Shown: positions 57,240 to 64,000 of the stretch, piece by piece
How positions within the stretch are numbered: position 1 is the first letter of the stretch
Layout: each line of letters begins with the position of its first letter
Program-made: the position numbers and the translations under genes
Notes under the pieces: model-generated
What the model saw: only the letters and a program-made list of their open reading frames with translations
What the model was told of the DNA's origin: nothing
Databases searched by the model: none
From: Chlorops oryzae
Taxonomy: Eukaryota > Arthropoda > Insecta > Diptera > Chloropidae
Direction: 5' to 3'
NCBI GenBank assembly: GCA_020466095.1
Contig: CM035807.1
Span: 104,123,002 to 104,187,001, forward strand
Length of the DNA: 64,000 nt

Positions 57240-58442
57240 GGAACTCGAATTCTCCACAATTGAAGTTTTTGAAGATTTTCCAACGCGTTTCTGCCAATGT
57301 GCTTCTCTATTAATTGCGAGAAAATAAATACGAGTACCTACTCTTCTAAAATTGCCCATTTCGGGAAAATACGAATACATAGAGTTCGTAGTGGGGGCAA
57401 AAAGGTCTTTTTGAGCGTATTACTAGTTTGTATTTTTCAAAAGTATCACTTTTCTGCGATAATTCCCGTATTCATGCATAATGAAAATTAATTCACATTG
57501 GTGCGAAATAGGTTATTAAATGTTACTCGTTAATTATCGTTAATTGGGTTCTGCACTTTAATTGATGGTATAAAACCACCTTTAAACTATGACAATTATT
57601 TGGAACAGCTCATTAAAGTCGAGATTGCCTCTTTATAATTAGAGAGATAATTTTTATAGTTAAAACGAGCTTTATATAAAAAAAAAAAAAAATGTTATCA
57701 AGCGATTGAGGTATTGAAAGAAAAACTATTTTAGAAAACCTTGATGACAAGTTCGTTAGGAAAATATGCTTCAAATGTCATTACAAGACGATAAAGAAAA
57801 GTTGAGTAACAAAATTTATGTCAATTCTTATGTCATGCAATGCTTGAATTAAGTTTTCAACGGCACCCATTTGAACGGGTGACTCTTAAACGTTCCCAAG
57901 TGATCTTAAAATTAATAAGAATAATATCTGCGGTGAGTGGGCTTTCTTGGTCGAAAAAGATAAATTGAATGAAAGATAAAAGTACTAGGTACATATGTAT
58001 GTACAATGTACCTACATATATATATTGTAGTAGAAGCAATCATCTAGCTTAACCTAAAGCCTCACTTAGAAATTTCTGAACGAATAATCACTCAGACGTG
58101 AGCAATTATTCTTAAATAGTAGTGCGATTAAATGTCATAAAAAACACAAAAAAAAAAGAAATAAAACACAAAACAAACCTTTAACGATGAGATAATTAAG
58201 GCAAGAAAATTTGTTCATCTGTCAAAATTGCATAACGAGCTCCGAGCTTGATTGACAATTTAATGTGTCTGGAATATCAAACGCTGAAAATTCCTTAAGC
58301 ACTTTATTAGTTAACTTAATAAAATTGTAATTGAATCGACTTTAGTTTTTCCACTGCATTTTTTGTCCAAAGCAAGAATATAAAAGAGCCTACAAATGCT
58401 TAGCTTCAAACAATATTTTATATATATATTTTTTTTTTTGCC
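57240..58442. other. no gene seen
   Basis: AT-rich spacer between the MITE at 57016 and copy B; only simple A/T runs and short TA-rich palindromes are visible. Confidence 0.5.
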
Positions 58443-59614
58443 TACACTGAGCGAACACAACCATGATTTTTTTAAAAGGGCGCATTATTATTCACAGTCC
58501 TTTTGAATTTCGAGCAGAACGAAAATTTCAAAAGAAAAATCGTTGATTTAACCACATTTTTGGTTGATTTGAAAGGAAATATGTTTAATTGCATTTCTTT
58601 ACGTTCGGGATAATTCTCATTTGTTTTATAAAATAGGACATATAACATATTTATTCATCTTAGAACTTTTTAAACATTTAGAAAGACGACGGAGTGACAA
58701 AGTCGGATGAAATCCATCCGATGACATTTTTTGGGGTTATGTTCTAGAGCTGGGAAACTATCGATAGGCGGCACCATCGGTAGCAACCGATACTATCGGC
58801 TCTGACCATCGATAGTTTTCGATACTACCGAAATATAAAATACAAAAACAGGATACTGTGATAGGGATCTCAGACGTTCCGACCGTAGCCAAGTCGTACG
58901 TAAAGTTAGCACGTCTGAGATCCCTATGGAACATTTCAGTAATACATTATTTTTGTCACCTGTGGACGCACGAGGAAATGAGAAATGGTCACAATATGGA
59001 TTAGCCTGGATTTTAGACTGGATCCATACCATATGACAAACACTTGAAATGCATTTTGCTTTGATAGTAAGCGTTCGCCGACGAAGAAGTATGGACTGTT
59101 TTCGCTGCATTTCTCGGTCATCCTTCGCTGAAATATTTGTGGCATGGACTAGATATGCAAAGAAATTCGTGTTATATAAATATATGAATAACTTCGATAG
59201 TCGATAGTCAAAAAACTATCGATAGTGTGAAACAATCGATAGTGCCTTCGATAGTATCGATAGTTTCCCAGCTCTATTATGTTCAGCAGAGGGCTCTGTG
59301 GCCATTTGCTTTGAACGTTAATTAAATTTATTTTTACATTTTTTATTTTATAGGATTTTAGAAATTTTTTTTTATTTTAAAAATTATCTTGTCATTTTAC
59401 TTATGTCCGTGGTTAGTTTAACAATTTAAATTTTAATCCATTTTTGAAAATTATCATGTCAATTCAACCTGAAATATGGTTGATTCAAAAGGAAAATCTT
59501 TATTTTTGCCAACAAGAAAAATTGTTAAAATTAAAAATATTCCCTGTTGAAGCCTTTTTGTATGTTTTTCCTTTTGATTTAACCAGTTTTCTGGTTGATA
59601 TTTTTCTCTGTGTA
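58443..59614 (-). mobile_element. TACAC-GAG-ended element, copy B (with one insertion)
   Basis: Inverted partner of copy A, starting TACACTGAGCGAA and ending TTTTTCTCTGTGTA. After removal of 58745-59276 plus one duplication, 632 bp remain. Together the copies form a 4-kb inverted repeat with 1.47 kb between them. Confidence 0.92.
58745..59276. mobile_element. hAT-like insertion, 8-bp duplication TTATGTTC
   Basis: Inverted ends TAGAGCTGGGAAACTATCGA. TTATGTTC flanks at 58737-58744 and 59277-59284; copy A has the site once. 532 bp. The subterminal parts are full of CGATAG/CTATCG motifs. Inside, ATAGGGATCTCAGACG and its complement (about 58860-58928) bound a 70-bp hairpin that may be a further insertion. 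Confidence 0.93.
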
Positions 59615-59659
59615 TAATTTTCTAAATCTTCCCTTTGCACCCCATTGAGTCATTGAGAA

Positions 59660-59805
59660 CAGTGTACTCTCTACATGCGGACACTCCTCTTAAGCGGACA
59701 ATTTTTGGGAATGCTTTAGTATTCCCTCTTCTCAAATAGATTCCTCTTAAGCGGACATTTTTTTTTTCGGTCTCGTAGGTGTCCGCTTAAGAGAGAGTAC
59801 ACTGT
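59660..59805. mobile_element. MITE, CAGTGTACTCTCT / GCGGACAC type (short form)
   Basis: Ends CAGTGTACTCTCT and complement AGAGAGTACACTG, with CTTAAGCGGACA motifs inside both ends. Shares ends and motifs with 60959-62097. Confidence 0.82.
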
Positions 59806-59814
59806 AATTCGTCT

Positions 59815-60958
59815 AATGTCTTTTGTCTTTAGTCTACAGTTAATTAAAGTCGCGATGCTGTAACATTGCTGCTGCGATGACATTTTGTGATAATTCCAAA
59901 TAATACTGTAAAGAACCTACATATTTAATGTTTCGATTCCACAATGCCCCATTTCCCCTAATGACTAGCGCATTTCATTATTATTCATTATTATCATTGA
60001 AATATTGAGAGCCTACTTTCCATTTCATTTCATGGCTTTAAATTGTGCTTCATGTCAAAGGTTAATTGAAAAGAAAAATAAACAAAAAATGAGAGCATGG
60101 TTTTTAGAAAAGTTTTATTAAACAATTTCTTTCGAAATGTGATACAGAGGACAAGTTTGATTTTGATGCGACATTTCACTGGCAACTGGTACTTATGTAC
60201 ATTGGTATATATATTGGAAATATGTATATTGCCTATATAAGTTAGGGTGTCTCAAAAAAAAAAATTTTTTTTGGAACGTGGTTTTTTTCGAAAGCTTATG
60301 GGTCATAGTATTTTTGAGAATTTTTCCAGATTTTTCGTAAAAGGCTTAAAGGTTGCGCTAAGCGGATTTTCCTAAAAAGCCGTGCTTTATTCGCAATGGT
60401 TTTCAGGATTTTTATGTACAAGTCGGTGGAAAAGTATCCAATCTTTGTTCTCACTTACATAAACTACAAAATATACTAACTTTTTAGGCTATTTGGGCGT
60501 CTTTAATAACAATTTTTATCAATAAAATTAGGCGTCACCCATATAACACCCTAATATAAGTGTGACACATATTTGAGCTAAGCTGTCATCTGAATTCCTA
60601 GCTTTAGTTTAGTTCATTGGAAATGCACTGCGCGCACTCAGATTGTTTAAAATATGGTCCTTAAAAATGGATTCAATGAAGGGCTTAACAAAAAATTTAT
60701 GGAAAAATATTTTTATTTAATTAAGAAAACGATAATTAAAAATTTTTCGCTTCAAAATGAAAAAAATTGTTTTCGTTTTTTAATTAATACAAATTCCAAT
60801 TATTGTTACTAATAAATTAAGCTAATTTTTATAATTAAGCAAATATACAAATACGACGAACCAAAACAAATTCGGCGAAGTTTGGATTAAAAATTAGACG
60901 TGGTCATTTTTCATGAGATATGGAAACATTTGGAATATTTTGATTGTGCTAACTATTA
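59815..60958. other. no gene seen
   Basis: AT-rich spacer. It has an AGGGTGTCTCAAAAAA-type fragment at about 60243 of the sort often seen as a transposon end, but no matching second end. Confidence 0.45.
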
Positions 60959-62097
60959 CAGTGTTCTCTCTTTTAAGCGGACACCTACGTGACCGAAAAT
61001 ATGTTTGCCTAACAGAGGTGTCCGTTTGAGAGGAAAATATTTAAGAGACAGGAACAATATCCCAGCCGGGCCTTGTAGTTACTAGTGTTGAAACAAAATG
61101 AGTAAATACTACTTGATATCGAATACTTTAAGTCGATACTGAGTATATTTTGTACTCAATACTTACCACCAAGTATTTTCGCGGTATCGATACTTTAATG
61201 TCAGTATTTACTCACAATATTATTCCTTGTATTAGTGCTGTAAATTTAAGGGGTTTTTCCCTTTTTGAGGGACTTTTTCGATTTCATTTTGAAATGGATT
61301 TTTCGTATGCATTTTGCGAGGAAGCGAAAGGGATTTTTATAAAATATCTAATGGTTAAACCTGCGCCAAATTATTGGCAGCACTGACAAGAAACAGTTAT
61401 TCAAAAATAAATGGCCAAGTCTAAGGTCTGGATCCATTTTACGCTTTGGATTCGACAAGTGCAAAGTGCCGTATTTGTTTTAAAACACTGAAGTATTGTG
61501 TTACCTGTGTTATGATGTGAGAATACCAAGAATCATAAAAAATTGCTTATTCTTGAGCAAGTACTACCCAGTATCGATACTTTTGGTTCGGTATTTTAGT
61601 GGTATCGATACTTTATCTCGATACATTAAATGAGTAATGGTATCGATACTTTCATGGTCTCGTTTCAACACTACTAGTTACTAGGCACTCAGTGTACAGA
61701 GTAGTTAATAGGCAAAAATGAAATAGTTGACTACCTACTACACGATACACTTGGTGCATAGCAAGTATGCAGAACCGAAGAAAGCAACCGAAGCCGAACG
61801 GCACGAAATACACGTTGTATACAGCAATGTGGTTTAGCAACGAAAGAAAACGCACGAAATATGCCCATATACAGCCGCTATCCACTTCGAACCCAGTTAT
61901 CACACCACCGCACCAGCCTAGGACAGTTTTTAACAAAAGTGCATAAGTTTTGTATAACAGCATAGTGCTGTGTACATCATACTTGGTGCTATGACAGTGA
62001 TCGGCCACTTCCTGTACACAGTTCCGGCTGGGTAGAGCCTGTGCGTTTAAATGAGGTGTCCGCTTAAGAGGAGTGTCCGAAAGAAGAGAGTACACTG
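60959..62097. mobile_element. CAGTGT / GCGGACAC-type element, long form with nested insertion
   Basis: Ends CAGTGTTCTCTC and GAGAGTACACTG (inverted), TA on both sides, AAGCGGACACCT motifs next to both ends, and CCAGCCGGG/CCGGCTGGG further in. Contains the 61083-61673 insertion. Host length without it is about 540 bp. Confidence 0.8.
61083..61673 (+). mobile_element. hAT-like insertion with BED-finger relic
   Basis: Exact inverted ends TAGTGTTGAAAC / GTTTCAACACTA. Flanks GTAGTTAC (61075-61082) and CTAGTTAC (61674-61681) agree at 7 of 8 positions. Around 61411-61500 the sequence reads MAKSKVWIHF and, after a frame change, SAKCRICFKTLK. This matches the opening of a BED zinc finger as carried by hAT transposases. 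Subterminal GTATCGATACTTT motifs occur at both ends. Confidence 0.82.
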
Positions 62098-62144
62098 TAT
62101 TAATTTTGAGAAACAGTGGTTAATATTTTATTTTGACACAATAA

Positions 62145-62487
62145 CCCAGCAGTTATTTAGGAAGTGAATTACCAAAGTAATACATTTTTTCATCGATGAA
62201 ATAGGAATGCAAAGTAAATTGAAAAAATTTGCATGGAGAGGTAATCGAAAAGGTAATTTTTAAACCAGTAAATTCAATCTATTTTGCATTTACTTGAGAA
62301 TGCAAATAGTAATGCATTACAAAATCAAGCCTTTTCGATTACTTTTCGTACAACTGGTAATGCAAGTAGGCATGCATTACATTCGCTAGGACATCGCCGT
62401 GTTAAAAATAATCGATTCTGTAATGCATAAACAGTATGCCTTTTGAATTACTTTTTGCATTACCATCGGTTACAAATAACTGCTGGG
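62145..62487. mobile_element. MITE, CCCAGCAGTTATTT ends
   Basis: 14-bp perfect inverted ends. The interior has repeated TAATGCA(T/A) and TTTTCGATTACTTTT-like motifs in both orientations. Non-coding. Confidence 0.78.
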
Positions 62488-62590
62488 AAGTTTCGGCTTC
62501 CATTCCTACAGATGTGTATTTGCTAAAGCCATACATAATGTGCCCGCGCTTAATTCAAACATAATGTGCCGGTTGGTGAGCCGACTAAAG

Positions 62591-62702
62591 GCTCAGTTAC
62601 TCTTGATTGAACGTAACTTGACTTAACTTATTCAAAGCTGTTTTCCACAGATTCCTGTCTTAAGTCAAATTAAGTTTTCCGTAACTGCTCCCATACAAAT
62701 TG
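62591..62702. repeat. CAGTTACTCTTGATTGAA-type repeat, copy 1
   Basis: The left half opens CAGTTACTCTTGATTGAA. The right half, TTAAGTCAAATTAAGTTTTC...GTAACTGC, is a partial inverted version. A related copy is at 63403-63537. Confidence 0.65.
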
Positions 62703-63402
62703 TACTAAAAGGCCGCCGTCGCTTACTGTGATAAATATAACAAACGAAATTGAAATAGAAAAAAAAATCTAATCGATAAACATATAAATAATTAATGATA
62801 AAAATAATGTAAATATTTTTCAAATTCAATCATTCCAAAAAAAAAAAAAAAAAATCTTTACATCGCTTTGAGGGCGTTAAACGACTGTAAGCTGATCAGC
62901 TGCCGCATTAAAAGCGATTTGCCAACACAGAAGCTACTCAAAACTTTTTTGCTTAAATCAAAAAAAAAAAAAGCACACGAAAAAGCTGTTCTTTTTTAAA
63001 AAGGGGCCTGCCAGCGTTTACCTTGAACGAAAGATTTCTTTTGTTCCGATAAAACAACCGGTCGAGCAGTCTTCATTTAAAATTTCTCTAATAAGAAATC
63101 GAAATACGTTCATTATTTTTGTCATTTATTCCTTAATAAATAACTTCTTCTGTCTAGAATGGAATTAATACAAAGGAGAAATGCCAAAGTGAGTGGTTTC
63201 TGGCTTTTTAATTAACGTAATAATGAAAAAAAAAAAGAAATTAGTTCTGATAATTGAAAAATTTAAATGAAAAAAGAGCTGAAGGCCCAAGCAGACAGCA
63301 CTCCTACCATCTGGAAACCTAACGATTTATCGTCTCCGTTTCCTTATAAATAAATAAATAAAATAAAATGAAAAAGAAAATTTTACTCAAAGCGTTGCAG
63401 TT

Positions 63403-63537
63403 AAGGCGCAGTTGCTCTTGATTGAAAGTAAATTAACTTTACTTAAGTACATTATATACTTAATATGTTTAGTATATGGGAGCAGTTACTGAAAACTTAA
63501 TTTGACTTAACATAAGAATCTGTGGCAAACAGATAAG
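63403..63537. repeat. CAGTTACTCTTGATTGAA-type repeat, copy 2 (half inverted)
   Basis: The left half matches 62591 in the same direction; the right half (GGGAGCAGTTACTGAAAAC...) is the reverse complement of the right half of 62591. This suggests recombination between, or fold-back behaviour of, the family. Confidence 0.6.
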
Positions 63538-63734
63538 AAAAACAAGTAAAGAAGTTTACATCGGCTAAGCCGATTGCACACATACCTTTTCCTCAGCCTA
63601 AATAAATGTTAAAACATTACCTCAACAAAAATTCCTGCCGTTTTCGTTGTTCTAGCTTGGATATCTATTTATACCTTATCTGTACTTCGATTTAGCTTCT
63701 CAAACTCGAAATTATTATTAAGCACAAAATTTTC

Positions 63735-63860
63735 GCGAATGGTGGGCATGGTCAAATTTGAACCGTAAGAGGTCATTATATCGAGCTGCGAAATACTCAA
63801 TTCAAAATAGTGAAAATCAAATTTTTGCGAATTTCGCGAATGGTGGGCATGGTCAAATTT
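63735..63860 (+). repeat. tandem duplication, ~102-bp period
   Basis: TTTCGCGAATGGTGGGCATG plus GTCAAATTT(G/T)AACC(G/A)TAAG occurs at about 63731 and again at about 63833. The array may continue past the window end. Confidence 0.75.
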
Positions 63861-64000
63861 TAACCATAAGTGACGACTTTATTTGGCGGCAAAATACACA
63901 ATCAGAAGAAGCAAAAAAAAAAAAATCATTTTTGTATACAGATGCGAGAATAAGAGAAAGAGTGTTTTTTTCTAATGTGTAGGACAGGGCTGTCCAACTA

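Noticed and set aside
61652..62095. 147-residue minus frame
   Set aside because: Lies within the CAGTGT/GCGGACAC element and crosses the nested insertion boundary; no motif seen.

Overview
This window is nuclear DNA from a higher (cyclorrhaphan) fly. The evidence is small GT-AG introns, AT-rich intergenic sequence, five protein genes that each look closest to Drosophila proteins, and dense miniature DNA transposons. A tephritid-type fly is my guess, but nothing here proves the family. I see no rRNA gene, convincing tRNA, CRISPR array or bacterial-type operon.

Layout. 1-4600 is gene-free and holds several hairpin-type miniature elements (MITEs). 4934-5917 is a single-exon, 327-residue, Lys/Ser/Asn-rich gene that I do not recognise; it has a TATA box and a likely 90-nt intron in its 5' leader. 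5918-16776 has no recognised gene and may be upstream region or leader introns of the next gene. 16970-37130 is the grapes/Chk1 checkpoint kinase gene: six coding exons, 544 residues, with a 13-kb second intron. That intron carries a nearly intact Himar1-like mariner and three of the five copies of a TTAA-flanked MITE family. From 38895 to 47688 lies a compact housekeeping block: enolase (minus), exosome subunit Rrp40 (plus), a DHRS7-like short-chain dehydrogenase (plus) and the ribosome-biogenesis factor Utp23 (minus). The last two are convergent, with stop codons 71 bp apart. About 47.7-64 kb is gene-free and packed with nested transposons.

Functions. Grapes is the effector kinase of the DNA replication/damage checkpoint. 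Enolase is glycolytic. Rrp40 and Utp23 both act in rRNA processing, and the SDR is probably a membrane-anchored retinoid/steroid/lipid reductase. No shared pathway beyond the two rRNA factors is evident. From memory, Eno, the Rrp40 homologue, the SDR and the Utp23 homologue are also neighbours in Drosophila, which would make this block old microsynteny; grapes lies elsewhere in Drosophila.

Most notable. (1) Two inverted copies of one ~632-bp element (55609-56972 and 58443-59614) carry three different insertions, each with an 8-bp target duplication. Each copy supplies the empty site for the other, so the insertion history can be read directly. (2) A TTAA-MITE landed inside the terminal repeat of another MITE (29724-30672), and the other arm shows the empty site. 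(3) The mariner reading frame is broken by a single missing base. (4) A two-frame, protein-like relic sits between grapes and enolase (38147-38339). (5) The 4934-5917 gene is uncharacterised.
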